A stretch of 64,000 nucleotides of DNA, from NCBI GenBank assembly GCA_900768135.1, contig CAAGBT010000025.1, forward strand, positions 1 to 64,000, in the 5' to 3' direction. Of this stretch, positions 33,818-42,794 are shown in pieces. The notes below the pieces were generated by a model. That model did not search any database. It saw only the letters and a list, made by a program, of their open reading frames with translations, and was not told the origin of the DNA. Both the position numbers and the translations under genes were made by a program. Numbering within the stretch: position 1 is the first letter of the stretch; the number at the start of each line of letters is the position of its first letter. The stretch is from an uncultured Oscillospiraceae bacterium (lineage in GTDB: Bacteria > Bacillota > Clostridia > Oscillospirales > Oscillospiraceae).

Positions 33818-33844
33818 TTTTGTCAATACTGAATCGGTAGCTGC

Positions 33845-33940
33845 AACGAAGTGCTTCGCGCACGGGCTGAACTATCACTCCCCCGGAAGGAGTGCTGCAA
33901 GCCTGTACGGAGAGGCGCTTTTTCTTTTCCCTGCGGCGCC
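33845..33940 (+). promoter_or_regulatory. structured leader with terminator-like end before ssnA (unassigned)
   Basis: Nested helices can be drawn by eye. GCGC (33858 region) pairs with GCGC before a CTTTTTCTTTT run, ACGGGC pairs with GCCTGT, and CACTCC pairs with GGAGTG around CCCGGAA. A second hairpin region (TTTCCC / GGGAAA enclosing CCGCC / GCGGC) follows up to about 33958. Ending in a T-rich run about 65 nt before the ssnA start, this looks like a conditional terminator. It does not match the purine, xanthine or other riboswitch classes I could recall. Confidence 0.4.
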
Positions 33941-33994
33941 GCCCCAGGCGGCGGGAAAGGACTGCGCCCCGGTCAATACAAAGGAGGATCCCTT

Positions 33995-35338
33995 ATGAAA
34001 CTTGTCATCAACGGCAGGCTCATCACCCGCGATGAAAGCGCGCGGGGCTATTATGAGCATGGCGCTGTCGCCTTCGAGGACGCGAAGATCGTCGAAGTCG
34101 GCGAGGAAGCGGCGCTTCGCGCCAAGTACCCCGGCGCCGAGATCATCGACGCCAGAGGCGGCGTCATCATGCCCGCGTTTATCAACGCGCATACGCACAT
34201 TTACTCCGCTCTTGCCCGCGGCCTTTCCATCGCCGGCAACAATCCGACGAACTTCTACGAAGTCCTCGACGGCACGTGGTGGGCCATCGACCGCCATCTG
34301 ATGATGGACGGCACGAGAGCGTCCGCCACCGCGCTGTACATCGACTCGATCAAGCAGGGCGTGACGACGATCTTCGACCATCACGCCTCTTACGGCGAGA
34401 TCCCCGGCACGCTCCACACGATCGCCGAAGAAAGCAAGCGTCTGGGCCTTCGCTCCTGCCTGTGCTATGAGGTCAGCGACCGCGACGGCGAGGAGAAGTG
34501 CTTACAGGCCATTCAGGAGAACGCCGATTTCATCACTGAGTGCGAGAAGAACAAGGACCCGATGCTCGCGGCGATGTTCGGCGGACACGCGCTGTTCACC
34601 ATTTCTGACAAGACGTTCGACCGCATGGTCGCAGCCAACAACGGCCGCACAGGCTACCACATCCATGTGTCCGAGGGCATGAACGATGTGTACGATTCCC
34701 TCCAGAACTACGGCCGCCGCCCCGTCCAGCGTTTGCAGGATCACGGCATTCTCGGCCCCAAAACCATTCTCGGCCACTGCATCCACGTCAACACCGCCGA
34801 GATGGAGATCATCAAGGAGACCGGCACGATGGTCGTGAACAACCCGGAATCCAACATGGGCAACGCCATCGGCATCTGCCCCGTCCTTCAGCTTTACAAG
34901 CGCGGCATTCTGCTCGGCATGGGTACCGACGCCTACACGAACGATATGCTTGAGTCCCTCAAGGTCGCCCTCTGCTCCCAGCGCAGCCAGAACTGCCTGC
35001 CGAATGTCGGCTGGTGCGAGGTCACGGATATGCTCTTCAAGAACAATGCGAAGATCGGCGCGAAGTATTTCCCCGACCAGCTCGGCGTACTCAAAGCGGG
35101 CGCGGCGGCGGACATCATCGTTATGGACTACAAGCCGTTCACCCCGTTCTCCGACGAGAACATCGACGGCCACATGATCTTCGGCATGACGGGCCGCCAG
35201 GTTGAGACGACCATCGCCGCCGGCAAGGTGCTGATGCTTGACCGCCAGCTCGTCGGCATCGACGAGGAGGCCGAAAACGCGCACATCCTCGAAGCCGCGA
35301 AAAAGCTCTGGGGTGAGCTGAATCACAGAACATATTAA
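33995..35338 (+). CDS. ssnA: SsnA putative aminohydrolase of purine catabolism
   Basis: A 447-residue amidohydrolase. Metal-site motifs: FINAHTHIYSALARGL (H66/H68), YHIHVSEG, LGHCIHVN and GMGTDAYTND. The segment FYEVLDGTWWAIDRHLMMDG is characteristic of SsnA, a deaminase-like protein found with YgfK, YgeW and YgeY in anaerobic purine and urate degradation clusters. The exact substrate is not established; a ring amidohydrolase or deaminase step is inferred. It starts at ATG 33995 behind AAAGGAGG. ygfK follows after 33 bp with no terminator, so they form one operon. Confidence 0.95.
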   Translation: MKLVINGRLITRDESARGYYEHGAVAFEDAKIVEVGEEAALRAKYPGAEIIDARGGVIMPAFINAHTHIYSALARGLSIAGNNPTNFYEVLDGTWWAIDRHLMMDGTRASATALYIDSIKQGVTTIFDHHASYGEIPGTLHTIAEESKRLGLRSCLCYEVSDRDGEEKCLQAIQENADFITECEKNKDPMLAAMFGGHALFTISDKTFDRMVAANNGRTGYHIHVSEGMNDVYDSLQNYGRRPVQRLQDHGILGPKTILGHCIHVNTAEMEIIKETGTMVVNNPESNMGNAIGICPVLQLYKRGILLGMGTDAYTNDMLESLKVALCSQRSQNCLPNVGWCEVTDMLFKNNAKIGAKYFPDQLGVLKAGAAADIIVMDYKPFTPFSDENIDGHMIFGMTGRQVETTIAAGKVLMLDRQLVGIDEEAENAHILEAAKKLWGELNHRTY

Positions 35339-35371
35339 ACCGGACACTACAAAGAAAAGGGAGAGAAAGCA

Positions 35372-38323
35372 ATGTCTGAAAAAATGTATCCCATCCCGTT
35401 CGACTCTCTGATGAACTGGGTCACGGCCGAATACGCCCAGTGCGGCGATGTATTCGGCGTTCATAAGCATTATCATGCCGACGGCAGGAGCCTGCCCATC
35501 TTCGGCGAGCGCATCGAAACGCCGTTCGGCCCCGCCGCCGGCCCCAACAGCCAGCTGGCGCAGAATATCATCGCCGCCTATGCCGCCGGCGCGCGCTTCT
35601 TCGAGGTCAAGACCGTGCAGAAGATGGACGGCGCCGAGCTTGCCGCCTGCGTTCCCCGCCCCTGCATCCTCGCCGCCGATGAGGGCTACAACCAGGAATG
35701 GTCCACCGAGCTGACCGTTCCGCAGGCGCAGGACGAGTACATCAAGGCCTGGTGTGCGCTCAAAATCATGAGCAAGGTCTACGGTTTCGGCGATCCCGAC
35801 GGATTCGTCTTCAATATGTCCGTTGGTTACGATCTTGACGGCATCAAGGGCCGCAAGATCAACACCTACATCAACAACATGATGGACGCAAGCAAGACCG
35901 CCCAGTTCAAGGAGTGCAAAAAGGTCCTGACCGAGCTGTTCCCCGAGGAGAAGGACTTTATCGCCTCGATCTCTCCGAACGTTTCCCGCTCCGTCACCGT
36001 TTCCACGCTCCATGGCTGCCCGCCGCAGGAGATCGAGCGCATCACGAGCTATCTTCTGAAGGAAAAGCACCTGCACACGTTCGTCAAGTGCAACCCGACG
36101 ATCCTCGGCTACAAAACTGCCCGCAGCATCCTCGATTCCATGGGCTATGACTACGTTGTCTTTGATGAGCACCACTTCAACGAGGACCTCCAGTGGGAGG
36201 ACACCGTGCCGATGTTCGAGCGGCTGCAGAAGCTCGCGGACAAGGAGGGCCTTGAGTTCGGTCTCAAGCTTTCCAACACCTTCCCCGTAGACACCACGCG
36301 CGGCGAGCTGCCGAACGACGAGATGTATATGTCCGGCCGCAGCCTCTTCCCGCTGACCATTGAGATGTGCAATCGCATCTCCCGCCAGTTCAACGGCAAA
36401 ATGCGCATTTCCTTTGCGGGCGGCGCGGATTACTTCAACTGCGACAGACTGTTCGCAGCCGGTATCTGGCCCATCACCGTCGCCACCACCATTCTGAAGC
36501 CCGGCGGCTACAACCGCCTGCACCAGATGGTCGAAAAGGTTGAGAAAATGCCCTACCGCGCGTTCGCGGGCAACAATCCCGCCGCGATCTCCGACCTCGC
36601 CGCCTCCGCCCTGCACGATTTCCATCATCTCAAGCCCATCAAGCCCCTGCCCTCCCGCAAGAGCCGCGAGCAGGTGCCGCTGCTCGACTGCTTCGAGGCT
36701 CCCTGCAAGGGCGGCTGCCCCATCGAGCAGGACATCCCCGAGTATCTCGAGCTGTGCCGCAAGGGTCTCTACGCCCCCGCGCTGAAGCTCATCACCGAAA
36801 AGAACGCCCTGCCGTTCATCACCGGCACCATCTGCGCGCACCGCTGCCAGGGAAAATGCTCGCGCAACTTCTACGATGAGTCCGTTCATATCCGCGACAC
36901 GAAGCTCCTTGCCGCCGAAAAGGGCTACAATGCCCTGATGGCGTCGCTCCGTGTACCCGAACCCGTTGAGGACAAGAAGGCCGCCATCGTCGGCGGCGGC
37001 CCGACCGGCATCGCCGCGGCGTACTTCCTTGGCCGCGAGGGCGTTCCCACCACGATCTTCGAGCGTGAGCGCAAGCTCGGCGGCGTGCCGCGCTACGTCA
37101 TCCCCGCCTTCCGCATCAGCGACGAGGCTATCGACAAGGACGTTGCGCTCATGGAGCGCTACGGCGTTGAAGTAAAGCTTGGCAAGAGCGCTCCGTCTGT
37201 GGAAGAACTCAAGAAGATGGGCTATACGCACATCCTGATGGCCACCGGCGCGTGGAAGCCCGGCAAGCTCGATATTGAGGGCAACGTGCAGGGCGTCATC
37301 GAGTGGATGAAGCGCATGAAAAAGCAGGTCAAGCCGTGCCTGAGCGGCAACATTGTCGTCGTTGGCGCGGGCAACACCGCGATGGACGCCGCGCGCGTGG
37401 CAAAGCGCATGGGCGCACACGCGACCATCCTCTATCGCCGCACGAAGAAGTTTATGCCTGCCGATGAACACGAACTCCAGCTCGCCATCGACGAGGGGGT
37501 GGAATTCGTTGAGCTGGCGGCGCCCGTGAAGCAGAGCCGCGGCCAGCTTCTGTGCGACAGGATGATCCTTGGCGAGCCGGACGAGACCGGCCGCCGCAGC
37601 CCCGTCAAGTCCGGCGAGCAGTTCTCCATTCCCTGCGACATGGTCATCTCCGCCGTCGGCGAGCAGGTGGACGCCGAACTCATGGCCGCCAACGGCATCG
37701 AGATGGAGCGCAAGGGACCCGCATTTGAGACAAATGTTCCCGGCGTGTACTGCGCGGGCGACGCGCACCGCGGCCCCGCCACCGTGGTCGAGGGCATTGC
37801 CGACGCCGCGCGCTTTGCCGAGATCGTCATCGGCCACCCGCACATCTATGATATCCCCGCCGAGGCCGACGTGACCGAGTTTGACGCGCAGGCCAAGAAG
37901 GGCATCCTCTCGATGGCAAGCAGGTGCGTCTGCGACGGCGAGCGCTGCCTGCAGTGTTCCACCGTGTGCGAAAACTGCGTCGATTCCTGCCCGAACCGCG
38001 CGAACGTCGTCATCAAGATGGCGGACGGCTCGCACGAGATCGTTCACATCGACAAGATGTGCAACGAATGCGGCAACTGCACGCAGTTCTGCCCCTACGC
38101 CAGCGAACCCTGCCACGACAAGTTCACCCTCTTCCAGACGAAGGAAGATATGGACGAGAGCGAGAACGAGGGCGTGCTGTTTGAGGAAGACGACAGAATC
38201 CGCCTGCGTTACGAGGGCGAGGTCAGGGACTATGATCTCGGCTCCTGCGACAACGACCTGCCGGTCGAGCTGGAGACGCTGATCCTTACTGTACGCGACA
38301 AGTACAGTTACCTCTTCGCATAA
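35372..38323 (+). CDS. ygfK: YgfK-type iron-sulfur flavoprotein (putative selenate reductase subunit)
   Basis: A 983-residue multidomain redox protein. Residues 1 to about 420 resemble a dihydropyrimidine/dihydroorotate dehydrogenase barrel (FGPAAGPNSQLAQNI). About 445-520 is a GltD-type Fe-S segment (CKGGCPIEQDIPEYL, CAHRCQGKCSRNFYD). FAD binding is at about 535 (AAIVGGGPTGIAAAYFLG) and NAD(P)H binding at about 660 (VVVGAGNTAMDAARVA). A C-terminal ferredoxin part carries CLQCSTVCENCVDSC and CNECGNCTQFC. It probably reduces a purine-derived ring intermediate; the selenate reductase name is historical. It is the second gene of the ssnA operon. Confidence 0.95.
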   Translation: MSEKMYPIPFDSLMNWVTAEYAQCGDVFGVHKHYHADGRSLPIFGERIETPFGPAAGPNSQLAQNIIAAYAAGARFFEVKTVQKMDGAELAACVPRPCILAADEGYNQEWSTELTVPQAQDEYIKAWCALKIMSKVYGFGDPDGFVFNMSVGYDLDGIKGRKINTYINNMMDASKTAQFKECKKVLTELFPEEKDFIASISPNVSRSVTVSTLHGCPPQEIERITSYLLKEKHLHTFVKCNPTILGYKTARSILDSMGYDYVVFDEHHFNEDLQWEDTVPMFERLQKLADKEGLEFGLKLSNTFPVDTTRGELPNDEMYMSGRSLFPLTIEMCNRISRQFNGKMRISFAGGADYFNCDRLFAAGIWPITVATTILKPGGYNRLHQMVEKVEKMPYRAFAGNNPAAISDLAASALHDFHHLKPIKPLPSRKSREQVPLLDCFEAPCKGGCPIEQDIPEYLELCRKGLYAPALKLITEKNALPFITGTICAHRCQGKCSRNFYDESVHIRDTKLLAAEKGYNALMASLRVPEPVEDKKAAIVGGGPTGIAAAYFLGREGVPTTIFERERKLGGVPRYVIPAFRISDEAIDKDVALMERYGVEVKLGKSAPSVEELKKMGYTHILMATGAWKPGKLDIEGNVQGVIEWMKRMKKQVKPCLSGNIVVVGAGNTAMDAARVAKRMGAHATILYRRTKKFMPADEHELQLAIDEGVEFVELAAPVKQSRGQLLCDRMILGEPDETGRRSPVKSGEQFSIPCDMVISAVGEQVDAELMAANGIEMERKGPAFETNVPGVYCAGDAHRGPATVVEGIADAARFAEIVIGHPHIYDIPAEADVTEFDAQAKKGILSMASRCVCDGERCLQCSTVCENCVDSCPNRANVVIKMADGSHEIVHIDKMCNECGNCTQFCPYASEPCHDKFTLFQTKEDMDESENEGVLFEEDDRIRLRYEGEVRDYDLGSCDNDLPVELETLILTVRDKYSYLFA

Positions 38324-38347
38324 GTCCGGCAGCCCTATCCGAACGGC

Positions 38348-38386
38348 CAAAGGGGACTGGCGCGATGCGCCAGTCCCCTTTTCTAT
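38348..38386 (+). terminator. intrinsic terminator of the ssnA-ygfK operon
   Basis: AAAGGGGACTGGCGC and GCGCCAGTCCCCTTT form a stem of about 14 bp, followed by TCTATTT. Confidence 0.85.
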
Positions 38387-38424
38387 TTCCCCGGTTTTCC
38401 CGCCGCGCCTATGTCTTTCCCCGC

Positions 38425-38466
38425 AAAAAGCGGACTCCGCGCCTGTCGGTGCGGAGTCCGCTTTTG
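38425..38466 (-). terminator. intrinsic terminator of the 5'-nucleotidase gene
   Basis: AAAAGCGGACTCCGC and GCGGAGTCCGCTTTT form a 15-bp stem with a T-run on the minus strand, 27 bp past the stop. Confidence 0.8.
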
Positions 38467-38492
38467 ATCGTTTGGCAACGCTTCGCCTTGAT

Positions 38493-40583
38493 TTACTTCT
38501 CGATCAGATTAAGCTGATAGATGATCTTGGCGATCTGCGCGCGGGTCAGCAGCGCTTCGGGTTCAAAGGTATTCTCGGTCATGCCGGTAATAACCTCGGC
38601 GTCAACGAGCGCCATGACGTAGCCGTCCTTGCAGTCGGTAAAGATGCTGTCGTTCTTGGACTCTTCCAGCTTGTTGAGCTTGGCAGCGGTCTGGCAGAAC
38701 GCGAGGCGGGTGATCAGAGCCTTGCCGTCCACATCCTCAGGCGCGAGACCCAGCTCGACCGCCTTGGCGAGGGTGTTCTTCAGCCAGTCGGCACCGGTGG
38801 CGTCCTCAGCCTTGAGGTCGCCGTGGCTGACGAGCAGGAGCTTGAGCGCAGCGCCCCAGGTCAGGGAAGCGCTGGGATCGTAAGTGGTGGCGGAGGTGCC
38901 GGCGATCACGCCGTCCTCATAGAGGTTGATAATGTAGTTGAAGTACCAGGCCGTCGTCTTCACATCGGAGAAGGGGTTGAAGTAGCTGATGCGGCCCTGC
39001 GGGGCGGCATACTTCTCGCCGATCACGCCCTTGAGTTCGGTGGTAACGTATTCCATCACAGCCTCGTCCAGAGGGATGCCGGTATCGAACTGAGCGGAAG
39101 CGGCAGCAAAGGCATAGTAGGTGTCGCCGCCGGCGGCGCAGAAGTTGTTCGTCACAACGGCGTAGATCTCATTGGTCTTGAACTCCTTGCCGTTGATGCT
39201 GTTGATGGTCACGCGGTTGATGGAAGCCGGGCCATAATAGGTGGAGCCGGGATAGGTGTCCTTGTTGGCATCGTAATCCTTGCCGGTGCGGATGGTGAAG
39301 TTGATGCCGGAGACCTGCGGGAAGCCGCCCACAGCGCCGGGCGTGCAATAGGTGGACGCTTCAAGCGCTTCCAGCAGCTGCTCGCCGGTAACGTAAACGA
39401 CTGCGACCGTATTGCCGAACGGCAGAACGGTGTTGATGTCCTTCTTGGTCACATCGCCGGCCTTGATAGCCGCGCGGATGCCGCCGCCGTTGGTAATGGC
39501 GACCACATGGTCCTCATCGACCGTCAGGCCGTCCTTGTTCTGCAGGACCTTCCAGACCATGGCATCCGTGATCAGATCGCCATTATTGGTCTCAACGTCG
39601 CGGTTGCCGTTGGGCGCCTTCGCGCCGTTCAGCTCGACTAGGCTCTTGGCGAACACCGCGCCGTATTCCTTGTTAACGCGGTCAACGATAACCTTCGCCG
39701 CAGCGGCGACCGTCTCGTCCTTGGCAGTGTCTTCCTTGATCTCGAAGAGGGAGTTGCTCTCGATCTTCTTGGTGGCGTCGTCGATAACGATCACGCCGAT
39801 GTTGGCGAAGGCCGTACCGGTGGACTGGATGGGTTCGCCCTTTTCACCCTTGGTCATCACGGTGTGAGAGTGACCGTCGATGATGAAGTCGATGCCCTTG
39901 ACGGCAGCGTACAGATCGGTGGAGCGATAGGGTTCAGACTCGGCGTCAACGCCAAGATGCGCCAGGCAGATGACGATGTCGGCATCCTTGAGCGCCTCGA
40001 CCTGCTTTTCCGCAACCGCCTTGAGATCGGTGTCGAACTTCAGACCCTTGATGAGCGCGGGGTTGGTCTTGGTCTGGGTCTCAGGCGTTTCCATGCCGAA
40101 GAAGCCGACCTTCACACCGGACTTGGTGGTGTAGGTGTAGTTGGCGTCGAAGATGGGCGTGCCGTCTTCCTTGTAAACATCGGCGCAGAGAACCTTGAAG
40201 TTCGCCTTGGTCATATTGTCCTTGAGCTGGGCGTAGCCATAGTCGAACTCGTGGTTGCCGAGGGTGACAATATCGTAGCCCGCAGCATTCATCATGGTGA
40301 CCGCATCAGCGCCCTTGGTGGTGCTGACATAGGTCGTGCCCTGGCTGAAGTCGCCGGCGTCGACGAGGATGACCTCGGCTCCCTTGGCCTCGTAGTCGGC
40401 CTTGAGGGCGGTGATGTAGGCATAGCCCTCAATCGCGCCGTGGACGTCGTTCGTGTGCAGGATGACGGTCTTGCCAGTCATCTCGCCTGCCTCCGCAGCG
40501 GCCGGCTCCTCTGCCGCAAAGCTGGTCACGGTAAGAGAAAATACCATGGCCAGTGCAAGCAGAACGGATAAAAACTTGCGCAT
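38493..40583 (-). CDS. secreted 5'-nucleotidase / 2',3'-cyclic phosphodiesterase with SLH repeats
   Basis: A 696-residue exported protein. The signal peptide is MRKFLSVLLALAMVFSLTVT followed by SFAAE. The metallophosphatase domain shows ILHTNDVHGAIEG, DAGDF, LGNHEFDYG and IDGHSHTV. The 5_nucleotid_C domain follows (about residues 310-500; NGGGIRAAIKAGD, LPFGNTVAVV). The last roughly 170 residues hold S-layer homology repeats (FNYIINLYEDGVIAG, YVMALVDAEVITGM, TRAQIAKIIYQLN). It should be anchored on the cell surface and dephosphorylate extracellular nucleotides. ATG 40583 has GAGGAGG upstream. It lies on the opposite strand inside the purine island. Confidence 0.93.
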   Translation of the reverse strand: MRKFLSVLLALAMVFSLTVTSFAAEEPAAAEAGEMTGKTVILHTNDVHGAIEGYAYITALKADYEAKGAEVILVDAGDFSQGTTYVSTTKGADAVTMMNAAGYDIVTLGNHEFDYGYAQLKDNMTKANFKVLCADVYKEDGTPIFDANYTYTTKSGVKVGFFGMETPETQTKTNPALIKGLKFDTDLKAVAEKQVEALKDADIVICLAHLGVDAESEPYRSTDLYAAVKGIDFIIDGHSHTVMTKGEKGEPIQSTGTAFANIGVIVIDDATKKIESNSLFEIKEDTAKDETVAAAAKVIVDRVNKEYGAVFAKSLVELNGAKAPNGNRDVETNNGDLITDAMVWKVLQNKDGLTVDEDHVVAITNGGGIRAAIKAGDVTKKDINTVLPFGNTVAVVYVTGEQLLEALEASTYCTPGAVGGFPQVSGINFTIRTGKDYDANKDTYPGSTYYGPASINRVTINSINGKEFKTNEIYAVVTNNFCAAGGDTYYAFAAASAQFDTGIPLDEAVMEYVTTELKGVIGEKYAAPQGRISYFNPFSDVKTTAWYFNYIINLYEDGVIAGTSATTYDPSASLTWGAALKLLLVSHGDLKAEDATGADWLKNTLAKAVELGLAPEDVDGKALITRLAFCQTAAKLNKLEESKNDSIFTDCKDGYVMALVDAEVITGMTENTFEPEALLTRAQIAKIIYQLNLIEK

Positions 40584-40712
40584 ATTGTTTTTCCTCCTCA
40601 TTTTTTCATTCGGCTCCCTACTCTCTGCCGCCGCGCACGCCTTCGCTTCCATCTTTCGAAAGTATGCCGAGACCGCATCCGAGCAGAGTATGCCAGAATG
40701 GATTATGAACTT

Positions 40713-40741
40713 ATTGTATCGTGCCGTGTATTTTTTCTCAA
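40713..40741 (-). promoter_or_regulatory. sigma-A promoter of the 5'-nucleotidase gene
   Basis: On the minus strand TTGAGA (40741-40736) and TACAAT (40718-40713) are 17 bp apart. The leader to the start codon at 40583 is about 120 nt. In the same 40584-40890 gap a TATGCT at 40838-40843, with a poor -35, may serve the hydantoinase gene on the plus strand. Confidence 0.75.
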
Positions 40742-40890
40742 GTCAGCATTCTTCTGAATTTTCCAAAAGAATCTTGTCGCTTTTGGACAATTTATACTTT
40801 TTCGCTCCGACGTATGGAATTCTCTCTCGAATTATGCTATGCTGGCTTTAACTTGGAACATTGTTTTTTCTGATAAGGAGTGATTTCTGT

Positions 40891-42273
40891 ATGAAAACGC
40901 TGCTCAGGGGCGGATTTGTCGTAAGCGGACGCGGCAGCCGCCGCGCCGATGTCCTCATCGACGGCGAGAAGATCGCGCGCGTCGGCCACATCCCCCCCGC
41001 GCTCGCCGCACAGAGCGAGGTCGTCGATGTGTCGGGCTGCCTGCTCTTCCCCGGCTTTATCGACGCCCACACGCACTTCGACCTTGACGTGTGCAACACC
41101 ACGACCGCCGACGACTTTGAAAGCGGCAGCAAAAGCGCCATCCGCGGCGGCACGACGACGGTCATCGACTTTGCCTGCCCCAACAAGGGCGAATCGCTTG
41201 CCCACGGGCTTGCACTCTGGCACAAAAAAGCGGATGATAAATGCTATTGCGATTATGGATTCCATATGACCATCGATGATTGGAACGAGAGCATCGAAGC
41301 CGAGCTGGACGGTATGTTTGCCGCCGGCATCACGTCCTTTAAGATGTACCTCACCTACCCCGCCATGATGATCGGCGATGGCGCGGTCTACCGCGCGCTC
41401 AAGGCGCTGAAGGCGCGCGGTGGCATCGCGGGTGTGCATTGCGAAAATGCAGGCGTCATTGATGCGCGCATCGCCGAGCTGAAGGAGAGCGGTCTGGGTG
41501 CGGACGTTGCCTCGCACCCGTTGGCGCGCCCTGATTATCTGGAAGCCGAGGCAGTCGCGCGCCTGCTGCGCATCGCGCAGGCGGCGGATGCGCCGGTCAT
41601 TATCGTACACACCACGAACAAAGCCTCGCTTGACGAGATCGCGGCGGCGCGCCGCCGCGGGCAGACCGTGTATGTAGAGACCTGCCCGCAGTATCTTGCG
41701 CTGGAGGACAGCGTTTACTACGATCCCGACTATTCCTCTGCCGCACGCTTCGTCTGCGCGCCGCCCATCCGCACGAAGGCGGACAGCGAGGCGCTGTGGA
41801 AGGCGCTGCGGCGCGGCGAGGTGCAGACCATCTCGACCGACCACTGCTCCTTTACGCTCGAACAGAAGGACGCGGGCCGCGACGACTTCACGAGAATCCC
41901 CGGTGGGCTTCCGGGCGTGGAAACGCGCGGCGAGGTCGTCTATACGATCGCGGAAAACGAAAAGAAGCTGTCTCTTGCGGGCGTCTGCCGCGCGCTGAGT
42001 GAAAACCCCGCAAAGCTCTATGGCCTCTTTCCCCGCAAGGGCGTCATCGCTGCGGGCAGCGACGCCGACATTGTTGTTTATGATCCGGGCGCAAGCCATA
42101 TTTTGTGCGGCGCAGAGCTGCTCTCGAAGGCGGGCTACACGCCGTTTGAAGGCTTCCGCACGAGCGGCGGCGTTTCAAAGGTCTACCTGCGCGGTCAGCT
42201 CCAGGTGGATGGCGGCAGGGTCGTCGGCGGCAGGACGGGCGAATACCTGAGGCGCGGCAAATGCGCACTGTGA
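40891..42273 (+). CDS. hyuA: D-hydantoinase / dihydropyrimidinase family cyclic amidohydrolase
   Basis: A 460-residue cyclic amidohydrolase. Key motifs: GFIDAHTHFDLD (H60/H62), SFKMYLTYP with Lys151 as the expected carboxylated bridging residue, GVHCENAGV, VHTTNKAS and ISTDHCSFT. These enzymes open hydantoin or dihydropyrimidine rings to N-carbamoyl acids. In the anaerobic purine set, a HyuA-like protein is expected to open an imidazole-derived or ureide ring. It starts at ATG 40891 behind ATAAGGAG. It is divergent from the nucleotidase gene. Confidence 0.93.
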   Translation: MKTLLRGGFVVSGRGSRRADVLIDGEKIARVGHIPPALAAQSEVVDVSGCLLFPGFIDAHTHFDLDVCNTTTADDFESGSKSAIRGGTTTVIDFACPNKGESLAHGLALWHKKADDKCYCDYGFHMTIDDWNESIEAELDGMFAAGITSFKMYLTYPAMMIGDGAVYRALKALKARGGIAGVHCENAGVIDARIAELKESGLGADVASHPLARPDYLEAEAVARLLRIAQAADAPVIIVHTTNKASLDEIAAARRRGQTVYVETCPQYLALEDSVYYDPDYSSAARFVCAPPIRTKADSEALWKALRRGEVQTISTDHCSFTLEQKDAGRDDFTRIPGGLPGVETRGEVVYTIAENEKKLSLAGVCRALSENPAKLYGLFPRKGVIAAGSDADIVVYDPGASHILCGAELLSKAGYTPFEGFRTSGGVSKVYLRGQLQVDGGRVVGGRTGEYLRRGKCAL

Positions 42274-42281
42274 GGCAGGTT

Positions 42282-42791
42282 ATGGATCTGAGGGAAATTT
42301 TATTTGCGCAGTTTCCTGCGTTTTTTCTGCTGAGTCTGCTGTTTCTGATCGCGCACCTGCGCGTGCGCAGGCGCAGCGCCGTCAGGTCGGTGCTGTGGGT
42401 GCTGCTGTTCGGCGCGGCGCTGGCCGTTTCCATCCTCTTCTGCTTCCTCGGATTGCAGGCAAAGTACTGGACGCTCAAAACGCTCTTCGCACTCAAGTTC
42501 TGGAGCTGGCTCGGCATCGCCGTTGTCGTGCTGATCCTCGTGCTGCGCCTTGCGTTCAAGCTGCAAAGCAGGCACGCCCGGCGCATGGTAGAGCGCGAGC
42601 ACGCCCGCGCGGAAAAGGCGCAGGAGCAGGCCGTGGCGCAGGCGCGCGAGGAAGGCCGCGCCGAGGTGCTTGCCGAAGCGGCGGAAGCCGCCGCACAGCA
42701 TACGGCAGAGCCGCCCGCGCCTGATACCGGCAAGGCACCCGCTCCCGCCGCGGAGGACGCCTCCGTCGGAGCGGCAGAAAGGCAGGTGTGA
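42282..42791 (+). CDS. membrane protein with C-terminal coiled coil, unknown function
   Basis: A 169-residue protein. Three hydrophobic segments lie at about residues 8-25, 36-57 and 71-90. They are followed by a charged helix (KLQSRHARRMVEREHARAEK) and an Ala/Glu/Pro-rich tail, probably a cytoplasmic coiled coil. I chose ATG 42282 behind GAGG; an ATG at 42261 overlapping hyuA is possible. It lies between hyuA and an acyltransferase gene with almost no spacing. I do not recognise the family, and involvement in purine catabolism is not implied by its sequence. Confidence 0.6.
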   Translation: MDLREILFAQFPAFFLLSLLFLIAHLRVRRRSAVRSVLWVLLFGAALAVSILFCFLGLQAKYWTLKTLFALKFWSWLGIAVVVLILVLRLAFKLQSRHARRMVEREHARAEKAQEQAVAQAREEGRAEVLAEAAEAAAQHTAEPPAPDTGKAPAPAAEDASVGAAERQV

Positions 42792-42794
42792 ACG

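Noticed and set aside
33850..33925. Resemblance of the ssnA leader to the cyclic di-GMP-I (GEMM) riboswitch core (CGCAC-GGGC ... GCAAGCC).
   Set aside because: The GNRA tetraloop and the conserved second helix of GEMM are not found in the expected places, so I leave the leader unassigned.
33845..33990. A purine (guanine/adenine/xanthine-type) riboswitch before ssnA was considered because of the pathway.
   Set aside because: The conserved three-way-junction core and paired loop sequences of the purine riboswitch are absent.
34502..38350. A 1282-codon open frame on the minus strand across ssnA and ygfK.
   Set aside because: It lies entirely antisense to two well-supported genes, lacks a ribosome-binding site and has low-complexity Val/Ala/Gly/Asp-rich composition typical of antisense frames in high-GC DNA.
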